Source: Hyalangium ruber (GTDB lineage Bacteria > Myxococcota > Myxococcia > Myxococcales > Myxococcaceae). Taken from it: a DNA stretch of 64,000 bases. Shown one piece after another: positions 1 to 8,326 of the stretch. The position numbers and the translations under genes were made by a program. How positions within the stretch are numbered: position 1 is the first letter of the stretch; each line of letters starts with the position of its first letter. The stretch is from assembly GCF_034259325.1 (NCBI RefSeq), contig NZ_JAXIVS010000011.1, positions 1 through 64,000 on the forward strand, in the 5' to 3' direction. The notes under the pieces were generated by a model. That model ran no database searches, was not told the origin of the DNA, and worked only from the letters and a program-made list of their open reading frames with translations.

Positions 1-50
1 AGGAAAGCGGCTGCGGCCAACGCGACGCCAGCTCCGAACAATCCCTTCAT
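1..50 (-). CDS. Hint-family secreted protein, fourth paralog (5' end only)
   Basis: Only the first 16 or so codons are inside the window; the gene runs off the left edge on the minus strand. The visible residues MKGLFGAGVALAAAAF are a signal-peptide start and nearly match the start of the protein at 283-1404 (MKGLFGACTALAAATF). The DNA is also identical for about 31 bases across the start codon and the AAGGAG ribosome site. It is therefore a recent tandem copy of that gene, in the same orientation. Whether it also carries a Hint domain cannot be seen. Confidence 0.7.
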   Translation of the reverse strand, partial: MKGLFGAGVALAAAAF

Positions 51-195
51 TTCAGACTCCTTGCCGGTGGGTGAGCAGGAGATCCCAGGTCTTTCGCGGA
101 ATCTCATGGAGAACTGAATAAGCGGATGTTTCAAGGAATACAAGATCAATCGCAGAGAAATGAATGAGAGCCAGTAGCGCATTCCTCCAATGAGA

Positions 196-231
196 AAAGC
201 CGGGCACGGCACATAGGCCGAGCCCGGCTTT
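196..231 (-). terminator. Rho-independent-like terminator after the Hint gene
   Basis: A perfect 10-bp stem (AAAGCCGGGC / GCCCGGCTTT) surrounds a 16-base loop. On the minus strand it is followed by TTCTC. It sits about 50 bases past the stop codon of the minus-strand gene at 283-1404, before the partial paralog starts at 50, so the two Hint copies probably have separate transcripts. Confidence 0.65.
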
Positions 232-282
232 CAGGGACTGAGAGACCATGCGGCCCCTCAGTGTCCTAGCCCTTCAGGGTGC

Positions 283-1404
283 TCAGGGAATCACAGCCTG
301 CGGCACCTGCTTGTGGAGGATGATGCGGTTGATGTAGCCAACCTCGTCGTTCTGGAAGAGCGAGGAGCCGACCAGATAGCCCTCGGCCACCAGGATGTTC
401 GAGACGCGGTCGTCCGTTGCCGGGCGCAGGTTGTACACCTTGCCGAAGTACTTGGTGTGCTCGGCCTTCACGATGGCATCACGCGAGCCATCCACCTTGA
501 TGAGCTCGTCGCCCACCTTGAGCGTCTGAGCGGTGACCAGGCGGCCCTCGCCGTTGATCATCGGGTGCTCGGTGGTCACGCTCAGCTTGCCACCGGAAGC
601 CATCTCCAGCAGCACGACGGGGTGCTCGGTGTCCCGGAACTCCGCCGTGTAGCTGTAGGTCTTGTTGGTCTTCAGCGTGATGTTGTCCAGGCTGGAGTTC
701 GGCGTCAGGGTGACGACGTTCTCCTTCATCTGGGTGACGGCCTCGGCGATGGCCACATCCCCCTCAGGGAAGCGGACCCGCTGCTCGGGCGTGTAGCAGG
801 ACGCCTCGCAGTAGCCGTTGACGAAGAAGTTATAGCCCGTCGCCAGCACCGTGCCGGCCTGGTTGAGGTAGAGGTTGCAGTTGAGCGCGCTGCCGGTGAT
901 GAGCTGGCTGGGGTGCGGCCACAGCTGCTTGTTGGTGGCGCTGTAGATGTCGTACTCGCTGCCGAAGGTGGGGTAGAGCGGACGGGCCTTCTTGCGCGCC
1001 AGCTGGCGCTCCCAGCGGTAGTACCCGTCGCCATCCGTGAACTGCGAGGTCGGGCCACTCAGGTAGAGCTTGTTGATGAACGAGGCGTTCATCTCGTACG
1101 CATCATTCTGCCCCGTATAGGTGTTCTGCCCGCCCCAGTTGGTGCTGAGGTCGTCCTCGAGGTAGTCCTTCAGCGTCCCCGCATTGTTCGAGGACGGGGT
1201 GTAGGTGTCGAACCAGGCCCCCGTGTTCGCCACGTGGGTGAGCAATCCACAGCGACGCGCCCAGTTCAAACGCTTCTCTGCCTGAGCTGAATCCAGACTA
1301 TCCGCGTTGCAGCGCTGCTGGAGGATCGGCTGGGCGTCAGCAAGCCCCGGGAGCAGGAAAGTGGCTGCGGCCAATGCGGTGCAAGCCCCGAACAATCCCT
1401 TCAT
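283..1404 (-). CDS. Secreted protein: conserved N-domain fused to a Hint domain
   Basis: 373 residues. Residues 1-24 are a signal peptide ending ADA|Q. Residues 25 to about 198 form a domain shared with the proteins at 5560-6636 and 10424-11665; landmarks are RLNWARRC near the start, GQNTYTG, and ARPLYPTFGS. From Cys203 (EASCYTPEQ) to about residue 355 is a Hedgehog/intein-type Hint fold: the starting Cys, the block-B motif VTTEHP with His280, then VGDEL and a last strand pair around VYNLRP and NILVAEGYLVGSS. The usual terminal His-Asn is absent; an 18-residue tail (FQNDEVGYINRII and beyond) follows. In other Hint families this arrangement supports N-S acyl shift and cleavage rather than splicing; whether this one cleaves is inference. 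The AAGGAG ribosome site is good. A palindromic TCACT-N3-AGTGA element lies 67 bases upstream. Confidence 0.8.
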   Translation of the reverse strand: MKGLFGACTALAAATFLLPGLADAQPILQQRCNADSLDSAQAEKRLNWARRCGLLTHVANTGAWFDTYTPSSNNAGTLKDYLEDDLSTNWGGQNTYTGQNDAYEMNASFINKLYLSGPTSQFTDGDGYYRWERQLARKKARPLYPTFGSEYDIYSATNKQLWPHPSQLITGSALNCNLYLNQAGTVLATGYNFFVNGYCEASCYTPEQRVRFPEGDVAIAEAVTQMKENVVTLTPNSSLDNITLKTNKTYSYTAEFRDTEHPVVLLEMASGGKLSVTTEHPMINGEGRLVTAQTLKVGDELIKVDGSRDAIVKAEHTKYFGKVYNLRPATDDRVSNILVAEGYLVGSSLFQNDEVGYINRIILHKQVPQAVIP

Positions 1405-1470
1405 TTCAGACTCCTTGCTGTTGATTGAGCGTGAGGAGAGGACCCTGCCTCTGGCGAACCCCTCAAATAC

Positions 1471-1483
1471 TCACTTAGAGTGA
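1471..1483 (-). promoter_or_regulatory. TCACT-N3-AGT element upstream of the Hint gene
   Basis: The palindrome TCACTTAGAGTGA lies in a short AT-rich stretch 67 bases upstream of the start at 1404. Related TCACT-N3-AGT elements lie 60 and 65 bases upstream of two other genes of the same island (8192-8204 and 11795-11807), in the same orientation relative to the gene. It may be a shared promoter or operator; this is inference. Confidence 0.3.
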
Positions 1484-1530
1484 AATTTCCATGAATGCAA
1501 GAATAATTTGAACTCCCTGATGATCTTTCT

Positions 1531-3204
1531 TTACCTGAGGCCGCTGGGCTGTACCTGAGGGAGCGCCTGCGATGAGCCTCCGCACCATCCTGTCTCCCCC
1601 TTGAGGGTTGCCTCCCCCTGCCTTCCTCCAGCGGAGGGCGTGGCTCGGGCCGTGGTCAAAAGGAAGGCATCTCGCGCCCCCTTCGCGGGGCCGAAGAGAT
1701 CGCCCGTCGTGAAGCCGCCGATGACAGCCTCTCCACACGCATCCACGGCCACGGTGGACGGGTAGTCTTCCCCGGCGCTGCCCCACTGCCGGACATCGAG
1801 CAGCTCTCCGGAGGAGCTGAGCCGCACGAGGAACACATCCAGCTCGCCCATGTTCTGGTAGTGCTCACTGAGCGTGAGGGGCGTCTGCCCCACCACCAGG
1901 ATATTGCCCGAGCTATCCACCGCCAGGTCCGTCACCCAGTCGGAGTCCTCGGAGCCAAACTGGAAGGTCCACAGCGGCGTACCGGTCTCCGCATCCAGCT
2001 TCCGGACGACGATGTCCTGCTGGCCATAGCTCTGCTCTCCCAGCTGCGCGAAGGTCGAGCCCGCGATGACGATATGTCCATCCGACACGAGCTCGGCCGC
2101 CTGCATCACGTCGACGCCGATGGGGGTCTGGCGCTTGAGCCACACGTTCTGGCCGTTCGTGTCTAGCTTCTGCGCGAAGGTGCCCCGCTGTGCGCCAGCC
2201 AGGACGACGCCCGTGATGTAGATGGACGAGCTGCCCGTGCTCTCGACCGTCGCCCCAGCCAGCAGATCGGAGTAGACGGTGTTGAACTGCCACCACCAGA
2301 GCGCGGAGACCCCATCTGCCCCCCGGCGCAGCTTGGCGACGAACGGGTCCTCCCACTTATCGACATAGTTGCTGGGGATGTAGATGTCGTCGTACCCGCT
2401 GACGATCATGTCCCGCGCGGCATCGAAGTGGAGCCGGCGTGGATGCTGTGGCGTCTCCGTGCCGTCCTGGTAGATGACTTCCAGCTCCGAGGTATCCGTC
2501 GGCCCGCCGAGGATGAGGTCCTGCTGGCCCCGATGGGTGAAGCCGGGGAATGCGCCGGTGGTACGGCCCGCGAAGTACAGCTCGCCGGTGTCAGGGTGGA
2601 AGGCCAGGGCCTCGATGGTGTCCGTCCCAGCGGTATCGAATTCCTTGCTCCAGCCCTGCGTCAGCCCGGACTGGGGCGGTGCGAGCTTGATGACCAGGGC
2701 GCGAGCATCCCCAGAGGGATCGACGTTGGTCGCGCCCGTGATGCCATTCTCGTAGCCAGCGACGAAGATGTTCCCCTGGCCATCGATGACCACGTCGAGA
2801 ACCTCATCGCTGTTCTCCGTTCCCCACATCACCCCGCCCGTGGGCCACTCGGGCGGCAGGACGATACAGTGCGGCGTACCACCGTCTCCTGGCACGCCAC
2901 CACCATCCGGAATGCCACCGTCCCCGGGCGTGCCACCACCGTCCGGAATGCCGCCATCCTCGGGCGTGCCACCACCGTCCGGAATGCCGCCATCCTCGGG
3001 TGTGCCACCACCGTCCGGAATGCCGCCATCCTCGGGCGTGCCACCACCATCCGGAATGCCGCCGTCCTCGGGCGTGCCACCACCATCCGGGGTTCCTGCG
3101 TCAGGCGTGATGACCCCACTGTCCGGCTCATTCGGTGGGGACGAATCGCAGGCCGCCAGAGCCACGGCGGCCACCAGAAACACCACGCTAGGACGCAGGA
3201 CCAT
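1531..3204 (-). CDS. SBBP beta-propeller lipoprotein with PEDGG-type spacer
   Basis: 557 residues. The signal peptide ends in the lipobox ALAAC, so the protein should be lipid-anchored. Next comes a spacer of about six 12-residue units (GGGTPEDGGIPD and variants) that should act as a flexible, acidic stalk. The rest is made of SBBP (seven-bladed beta-propeller) repeats, with typical phrases such as GNIFVAGYENG, GELYFAGRTTGAF and GNILVVGQT. It is a paralog of the neighbour at 3228-4631 (shared SGYDDIYIPSNYV phrase). A GAGGT ribosome site precedes ATG 3204. It starts 23 bases after the upstream stop, so it is probably third in an operon with 4631-5440 and 3228-4631. The role is unknown; SBBP proteins are generally binding or scaffold surface proteins. 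Confidence 0.85.
   Translation of the reverse strand: MVLRPSVVFLVAAVALAACDSSPPNEPDSGVITPDAGTPDGGGTPEDGGIPDGGGTPEDGGIPDGGGTPEDGGIPDGGGTPEDGGIPDGGGTPGDGGIPDGGGVPGDGGTPHCIVLPPEWPTGGVMWGTENSDEVLDVVIDGQGNIFVAGYENGITGATNVDPSGDARALVIKLAPPQSGLTQGWSKEFDTAGTDTIEALAFHPDTGELYFAGRTTGAFPGFTHRGQQDLILGGPTDTSELEVIYQDGTETPQHPRRLHFDAARDMIVSGYDDIYIPSNYVDKWEDPFVAKLRRGADGVSALWWWQFNTVYSDLLAGATVESTGSSSIYITGVVLAGAQRGTFAQKLDTNGQNVWLKRQTPIGVDVMQAAELVSDGHIVIAGSTFAQLGEQSYGQQDIVVRKLDAETGTPLWTFQFGSEDSDWVTDLAVDSSGNILVVGQTPLTLSEHYQNMGELDVFLVRLSSSGELLDVRQWGSAGEDYPSTVAVDACGEAVIGGFTTGDLFGPAKGARDAFLLTTARATPSAGGRQGEATLKGETGWCGGSSQALPQVQPSGLR
2880..3100 (-). repeat. 36-bp coding tandem repeat (12-residue Pro/Glu/Asp/Gly units)
   Basis: About six copies of a 36-base unit encode GGGTPEDGGIPD and close variants in the stalk of the SBBP lipoprotein. 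The central units are almost identical in DNA, and the flanking ones have drifted (PGDGG instead of PEDGG). Such in-frame repeats can change number by slippage and so change stalk length. Confidence 0.85.
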
Positions 3205-3227
3205 TGTCTACCTCAGGCTGCCCATAC

Positions 3228-4631
3228 CTAATAAGCCCCCGTCCCCATGCCGGGAGGCGTCACGCGGAACACGAAGCCATCACGCTGCCCATTGTGCATC
3301 GTTCCGTCGAACAGAAGGTCCGTGGTGTAGCCCGCCACGTAGATATCTCCCTGCGGGCCCACGGCGACGGAGGAGGGATAATCCTCGCCCGGCGAGCTGA
3401 GCTGGAAGTACTCCGGCGCGGTCCCATTCGAGTTCAGCTTGATCAAGAAGATGTCGCTGTTGTCCTCAGGAGGCGGAATGTTGGGATGGAACGAGCCCAG
3501 CGTCTGGCCCACCAGGTAGATGTTGCCGTCGGCATCGACGGTCATGTCCGTGACCCAGTCGGAACTCGTGGTGCCGTAGAGCCTCGTCCACACGGGCTCT
3601 TCGCCCTGGTTCGGAGTCAGCTTCCGCACGACGATGTCCTGCTCGCCAATGACGGGCTGCCCGAAGTCGAAATAGGTGGAGCCGGTGAAGAGCACGTTGT
3701 TGTCCGGCAGCACGTGGAGCGCCGCCCCCATGTCCACGGAGACAGGGGACTGCTGGGAGACCCACTCGACGGTGCCATTCTGCTGGAGCTTCTTCACGAA
3801 CATGCCGCGAGTGCTACCGCTGGCGTTGGCGCCGGCGATGTAGATCGGGGCATTGGCATCGGGCTTCATCGCCATGCCTGGCAGCAAGTCCGTGATGCCG
3901 GTGTTGAACTGGAGCGGCCAGCCGCTGGCGACAGTCAGGTTCGTGCCCGACCGCTGCAACTTCATGACGAACGGATCCTCCCACGCCTCCACGTAGTTGG
4001 AGGGGATGTAGATGTCGTCGTACCCGGAGATGATCATCCCACCGGCGTTGTCGAGCGCCAGTCGCCGCGGGTGCTGCGGGCGGTTCGTGCCGAACTGGAA
4101 GACCTTCTGCGTTCCAGTCAGCGACGTCCAGCCCGCGATGGTGTCGTACTGCCCGGCGTTGGGAGTGTTGTTGAACGAGCCCGTCGTCCGTCCCGCGAAG
4201 TACAGCTCCCACGGGCTTGTACTCGAGCTTCGAGCGCCGACGACCGCCTCGATGACCTCCGACTTCCCATTGCCATTGCCGAACTTGATGGCGGTGCCCT
4301 GGCTGCTCAGGTCCGCGGAGAATTTGTGGATCACTCCACGCGTGTCACCCGAGGGGTCGACACTGGTCATCCCCAGCGTGCCATTCTCGTAGCCAGAGAC
4401 GTAGACGGAGCCATTCTCGGGGTGGATCCAGAGGTCAGTCGCCTCATCATGCCGGATCGTGCCGAAATTGACGCCGACGAGGTTCCACCCGGGAGAGGAC
4501 ACCGAAAACCCGCTCCGGAGCGAGCCCTGCGGGAGCGCATCAGGACCACAGCCGCTCCCCAGCGCGCTCAACGCGGCGGCCGCGAGCATGCTTCTGCCGT
4601 AAACGAAGACTGACATGGATTTTCTTACCAT
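3228..4631 (-). CDS. SBBP beta-propeller lipoprotein
   Basis: 467 residues. A hydrophobic N-terminus followed by LGSGC suggests a lipoprotein, though the lipobox is not ideal. SBBP repeats follow (GSVYVSGYENGTLG, YFAGRTTGSFNN, GNIYLVGQTLG, GDIYVAGYTTD). It is a paralog of 1531-3204 but lacks the repeat stalk. The start at 4631 is chosen because its ATG overlaps the TGA of the upstream gene (TGATG), a sign of translational coupling; an internal ATG at residue 6 is the alternative. Likely surface-exposed; the partner is unknown. Confidence 0.82.
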   Translation of the reverse strand: MVRKSMSVFVYGRSMLAAAALSALGSGCGPDALPQGSLRSGFSVSSPGWNLVGVNFGTIRHDEATDLWIHPENGSVYVSGYENGTLGMTSVDPSGDTRGVIHKFSADLSSQGTAIKFGNGNGKSEVIEAVVGARSSSTSPWELYFAGRTTGSFNNTPNAGQYDTIAGWTSLTGTQKVFQFGTNRPQHPRRLALDNAGGMIISGYDDIYIPSNYVEAWEDPFVMKLQRSGTNLTVASGWPLQFNTGITDLLPGMAMKPDANAPIYIAGANASGSTRGMFVKKLQQNGTVEWVSQQSPVSVDMGAALHVLPDNNVLFTGSTYFDFGQPVIGEQDIVVRKLTPNQGEEPVWTRLYGTTSSDWVTDMTVDADGNIYLVGQTLGSFHPNIPPPEDNSDIFLIKLNSNGTAPEYFQLSSPGEDYPSSVAVGPQGDIYVAGYTTDLLFDGTMHNGQRDGFVFRVTPPGMGTGAY

Positions 4632-5440
4632 CAGGGCTGGGGGTTGGACTTCTGAGCCTGCAGGCTCAACTCGCGCTCCTTGGCCAGGCGGCGCTGGTTG
4701 CTCTCCGCGAAGTACTCCATCATCTTCTCCAGCCGCGTCCCCCGAGCCTTGTCCGTCAGCGCCAGCGTGCGGGCGGGATCATGGCTCGAGAAGATCTCGT
4801 ACAGCTCCATCTTGGTCGCAGCCAGCGAGCGCTTGACCTTGGGATCCATCTGCGCCGTGAAGGAGTCCTCGAGGATGATGGACTCCACCGTGTCGAGCAG
4901 GTACGCGCGGTCGGGGTGATCCTTCAGGCTCAGCCCCTCGCGCAGGTAGTCGATCTGCATCAAGCGCTTGGTATTGGTCTCGGGCGTGTCCTTGGGCTCT
5001 TTCGGGTGCAGCAGATCATCGCGCGTCTGCGCGATCATCTCCTTGTCCATCAGCAGCTTGTGGTAGCCCTCACGGCTGACCGAGTCGAGCAGGACGTGCT
5101 CACGGAAGTAGTCGAACTGCGCCAGCTTGGGCTCTCGCTTGAAGAGCTTCTGCTTGATCATGTCCGTCGCGGTGGTGAACTCGCCATGCTCTCCCTCATC
5201 CTCGGGGAGCGAGCCCTCGCTTGGAGCGGTGAGCAGGGGCGGAATCGCGATCTGGGGAGCGGCGGGCTGGGGCTTCGCCAGGGGCGGGGCGGAGGGCGCG
5301 GCGGGCGCGACGGGCGCGGGTGTCGTGGCTGCCATCTCGGGCAGTTCCACCTCGGGAGTCCCAGACAGGGCCACCTTCACCGCGACAACAGCGATCGTGA
5401 GCAGCACCGCGACGACGAGCGTGATTCGCAAGGGCTTCAT
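4631..5440 (-). CDS. Membrane-anchored helical protein with Ala/Pro linker
   Basis: 269 residues, starting MKPLRITLVVAV. One N-terminal transmembrane helix (about residues 5-25) is followed by an Ala/Pro-rich linker (to about 70) and then a charged, mostly helical domain. This order (anchor, Ala/Pro linker, extended helices) resembles lipase-specific foldases (LifO), and an FDYF phrase occurs, but the full foldase signature is not visible, so no function is claimed. It is first in a probable operon with the two SBBP lipoproteins (1-base TGATG overlap with 3228-4631). A protein of the same layout, not clearly homologous, is at 57385-58068. Confidence 0.65.
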   Translation of the reverse strand: MKPLRITLVVAVLLTIAVVAVKVALSGTPEVELPEMAATTPAPVAPAAPSAPPLAKPQPAAPQIAIPPLLTAPSEGSLPEDEGEHGEFTTATDMIKQKLFKREPKLAQFDYFREHVLLDSVSREGYHKLLMDKEMIAQTRDDLLHPKEPKDTPETNTKRLMQIDYLREGLSLKDHPDRAYLLDTVESIILEDSFTAQMDPKVKRSLAATKMELYEIFSSHDPARTLALTDKARGTRLEKMMEYFAESNQRRLAKERELSLQAQKSNPQP

Positions 5441-5482
5441 CGAAGTCCAACGCCTCCAGTAGGGCAGAGAAACAGGAAGGCC

Positions 5483-5537
5483 CCCACCCGAAAGGGTGGG
5501 AGCTCCGGCCAAGAGCCGGCCAGCCTTCGGCCGGCTC
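5483..5537 (-). terminator. Two hairpins after the second Hint gene
   Basis: Two stem-loops lie between the minus-strand Hint gene (stop at 5560) and the start at 5440: CCCACCC-GAAA-GGGTGGG (5483-5500) and GAGCCGGC/GCCGGCTC (5513-5537). There is no clear T-run, but GC-rich hairpins just after a stop codon are plausible terminators or attenuators in this genome. Confidence 0.45.
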
Positions 5538-5559
5538 CTGATCATCTCAGTACAGCTGA

Positions 5560-6636
5560 CTACGGGATGTGCGGCACGTTGTTGTAGAGGATGATGCGGT
5601 TCATGTAGCCCACATCATCGTTCTGGAAGCGCGAGGAGCCCACGAGGAAGCCCTGGGCCACCAGCACGTTGGAGACCAGATCCTCGGACACCGGGCGGAT
5701 GTTGTACACCTTGCCGAAGTGCTTGACGCGCTCGATGCTCACGATGGCATCGCGGCTGCCGTCGGCGCGCACCAGCTCGTCACCCACCTTCAGGGTCTTG
5801 GCCTGCACCATGCGGCCCTCGCCGTTGATGACCGGGTGCTCGTCCGTCACGCTCAGCTTGCCGCCGCCCACGGTGGAGATGGCGAAGATGTCGTGATCGG
5901 TGTCACGCGTCTCCACCGTGTAGCCGTAGGTCTCGTTGCGGGTCAGCTGGATGTTGTCCAGCGTGGAGCTGGAGGCCAGGGTCACCAGGTCCTCACGGCG
6001 CGAGTTCAGCGCCTCGATGATGGGCATCTCGCCACCCTCGAACAGGATGTTCTGGTCACCCGTGTAGCAGCTCGCCTCGCAGTAGCCGTTCACGAAGAAG
6101 GTGCCGGCCGGCGCCCCGTTGTTCAGCAGCGCGCAGCTGGCGGCGCTGGGGATGAGCTGCTGGTTGCTCGCGTCGTTCAGGTTGGCCGTCGTACCGAAGG
6201 TGGGGTACAGCGGACGGGCGCGGGCGCGCGCGGCGGCACGCGACCAGATCTTGTAGCCGTTCGCATCCGCGCTCTGGGTGGTGGGGCCGCTCAGGAACCG
6301 GGTGTTGACGTTGGCGTAGTTGACCTCGAAGCCGTAGTTCGGCCCGGAGAAGGCGTTCTGGCCGTTGGGGTTCGTGGCGGCGTCGGCCTCCACGTAATCG
6401 AACAGGGTGCCACCGTTCGCGGCCGGGATGCCCGTGTCATACCCGTTGTTCGGGTTGCCAATGCGGAGCTGGACCGCGCACTTGCGGGCCCACTCGATAC
6501 GCGCCAGAGCCTGGGTCGGGTCCAGGTTGTCCGCGCTGCAGCGCTGGAGAAGGATTGGCTGCGCCGACGCCTCCGTGGGAAGCAGCGCTACGCCAGCCAG
6601 GACGACGACAGCACCCAACAGTTGATTCTTGTTCAT
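5560..6636 (-). CDS. Secreted protein: conserved N-domain fused to a Hint domain (second full copy)
   Basis: 358 residues. Signal peptide of about 25 residues ending ASA|Q, then the N-domain shared with 283-1404 and 10424-11665 (RIEWARKC, GQNAFSG, FEVN, ARPLYPTFGT). The Hint domain runs from Cys190 (EASCYTGDQ) through VTDEHP (His267) to NVLVAQGFLVGSS. The Cys-to-His spacing of 77 residues equals that of the first copy (203 to 280). The terminal His-Asn is again missing and the tail FQNDDVGYMNRII is conserved, so the tail itself is probably functional. The two full copies differ clearly in sequence, so this is an older duplication than the partial copy at 1-50. A TGACTCCTT-complement ribosome site (AAGGAGT) precedes the start. 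Confidence 0.8.
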   Translation of the reverse strand: MNKNQLLGAVVVLAGVALLPTEASAQPILLQRCSADNLDPTQALARIEWARKCAVQLRIGNPNNGYDTGIPAANGGTLFDYVEADAATNPNGQNAFSGPNYGFEVNYANVNTRFLSGPTTQSADANGYKIWSRAAARARARPLYPTFGTTANLNDASNQQLIPSAASCALLNNGAPAGTFFVNGYCEASCYTGDQNILFEGGEMPIIEALNSRREDLVTLASSSTLDNIQLTRNETYGYTVETRDTDHDIFAISTVGGGKLSVTDEHPVINGEGRMVQAKTLKVGDELVRADGSRDAIVSIERVKHFGKVYNIRPVSEDLVSNVLVAQGFLVGSSRFQNDDVGYMNRIILYNNVPHIP

Positions 6637-6884
6637 GCTGACTCCTTAAAAAAAGGGACAACTCCCGTACTTCAGACGAACGACTGCTCCTCGGCGCTGT
6701 CTCGCGACACCACCTGAGTTCTTATCGAATGTGATTGCTTGGTTTGCTCGCTGCCCCCGCCACCAGTCGCACTCGCTCTTCACTGGTATACACTTGTTTT
6801 CGCTAAATGTCATGCCTTTTAGGGAAAACAGGTTTGGCGGGTTGATCTATGGGTTTCCCCATAGAAGTGTGCGCCTGCCCGCAG

Positions 6885-6912
6885 CAAAGCCCCGCGGGTG
6901 AGCGGGGCTTTG
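6885..6912 (-). terminator. Terminator hairpin after the beta-rich secreted protein gene
   Basis: An 11-bp stem, CAAAGCCCCGC / GCGGGGCTTTG, with a 6-base loop begins just past the stop codon of the minus-strand gene at 6924-8132. Confidence 0.65.
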
Positions 6913-6923
6913 ACTGCTTGGGC

Positions 6924-8132
6924 TTACTGCGCCTGGGCCACGACGTCCGGCGCCTCGGCAGGGCCATTCATGTAGTTGCACATGCCGAGGTCCTTGGTGC
7001 CGTTCACGTCGACGAGGGTCCAGTTGTAGTTCAACCCATTCCACTGAGCGATGGTCACGGACCACTTCTTGCTGAAGAAGAGGAACTTGATCTTCGCGTA
7101 CAGGCTCAGGGTGCCGGAGAGCGTGTTCAGGGCCAGGTTGGACTTGAGCTTCCAGTTGATGGTGCACAGCGGCCAGAAGAGCTCCCCTGTCGACGGCATG
7201 GTGGCATTGATGAGGGTGAGGCTGCCCTCGACGCCGAAGCTGGCGATGATGATGCTGACCGAGGCCGAGGCCGTGACATTGGACCACCCGCCGGGGGTCG
7301 CGGTCAGGCGCGCCACGGTCGGGGTGACCTCGCCCAGCACGGTGAGCTTGACGCCGCCCGCCAGCGAGGCCTTCACGTTGATCGGCACGGGGCCCACCAT
7401 GAACGTCTTCGAGGCGGACAGGAACGTGCGGCTCCAGTTGATGGGGGCCGGAGCAAACGTATAGGAGAGGTTGGTGGACCAGATCTGCTGGCCGACCGCA
7501 TAGAGCGCTGCCGTGCCGCTGTTGGCGCCGCCCTGCTGACCGCGGATCTCCACGCGGCCCCGGACCAGCTCCTTCTGGGTGTTGAACGCGGTGCCGAAGA
7601 CCTTGCCCTCGGCGAACGCCTCGACCCGCTTGGCCTCGCTCAGCGACCCGTCGGTGGCCGTGATGGCGGCATCGATGGCGTAGCCACCGCCAAAGATGTT
7701 GTTACCGAAGCTCTGCGTGCGAGAGTACGACTTGTTGTACGAGGGGCTCTGGAACTGCGGGTCCGCCGCCGGGAAGTGCTCCACGGTGGGCGGCACGTTC
7801 TGGATGACCGCCTCTGGGATGTTGCCCTGGATGATCGAGACCAGCGGCATTCCCGTCGGGTCGGTGGACAGGATGCCGCCCGTTACGTCCAACTCGTCCT
7901 GGACGATCAACTGCTGCTCATACGGGTGGTAGTAGAGGCCCGGATTGAAGGGATACGAAGACTCCCAGGCGTAGTTGTCGTTCAGCTGGTAGCTGGTGGG
8001 GTAGGCAACGTACGGATATTGCACCTCGACCTGATAGGGCTGGGGATCCGGGAAGTGCGGTTCCGCAGCGAGAGCAAGCCCAGGCACGAGTACTGCAGCC
8101 ATCAGCACTGTCTTCAGAATGGGGCGCGTCAT
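6924..8132 (-). CDS. Beta-rich secreted protein of unknown function
   Basis: 402 residues starting MTRPILKTVLM, with a signal peptide ending ALAAE. Residues about 24-130 are rich in Tyr, Pro and Asn. The second half is made of alternating hydrophobic and polar stretches such as INVKASLAGGVKLTVLG and LSLYAKIKFLF, as expected for amphipathic beta strands. I do not recognise the family. It lies 195 bases downstream of, and on the same strand as, the HEAT-repeat protein at 8327-10288, which may be a partner. A TCACT-N3-AGT element lies 60 bases upstream. The start is chosen at the signal peptide; the longer open frame upstream has no coding look. Confidence 0.75.
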   Translation of the reverse strand: MTRPILKTVLMAAVLVPGLALAAEPHFPDPQPYQVEVQYPYVAYPTSYQLNDNYAWESSYPFNPGLYYHPYEQQLIVQDELDVTGGILSTDPTGMPLVSIIQGNIPEAVIQNVPPTVEHFPAADPQFQSPSYNKSYSRTQSFGNNIFGGGYAIDAAITATDGSLSEAKRVEAFAEGKVFGTAFNTQKELVRGRVEIRGQQGGANSGTAALYAVGQQIWSTNLSYTFAPAPINWSRTFLSASKTFMVGPVPINVKASLAGGVKLTVLGEVTPTVARLTATPGGWSNVTASASVSIIIASFGVEGSLTLINATMPSTGELFWPLCTINWKLKSNLALNTLSGTLSLYAKIKFLFFSKKWSVTIAQWNGLNYNWTLVDVNGTKDLGMCNYMNGPAEAPDVVAQAQ

Positions 8133-8191
8133 CAGTATCCCTTTTGTGGACTGCGGGGACAGCACGACATTTACGCTTGGGGAACGCTTAC

Positions 8192-8204
8192 ATACTCTGA
8201 GTGA
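8192..8204 (-). promoter_or_regulatory. TCACT-N3-AGT element
   Basis: On the minus strand this reads TCACTCAGAGTAT, 60 bases upstream of the start at 8132. It matches elements at a similar distance upstream of 283-1404 and 11872-13041. Function inferred. Confidence 0.3.
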
Positions 8205-8326
8205 ATAAAAGAGAAAAGAGGGGTCGTCCGGATTTTCACGAATAGTTGGTCTTTCGGATGCGTGTATAAAATTCGGCCCTGGCCGAAAAGCCACGCTCGT
8301 GAATTTGAGAGGAATGGCGGACTGCG

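Noticed and set aside
283-1404. Splicing intein inside the Hint protein
   Set aside because: There is no C-terminal His-Asn followed by an extein nucleophile, and only a short tail remains after the Hint domain.
2880-3100. Short repeat array that could be mistaken for CRISPR
   Set aside because: Units are contiguous, in-frame and without unique spacers; they encode a protein stalk. The same applies to 33510-33584.
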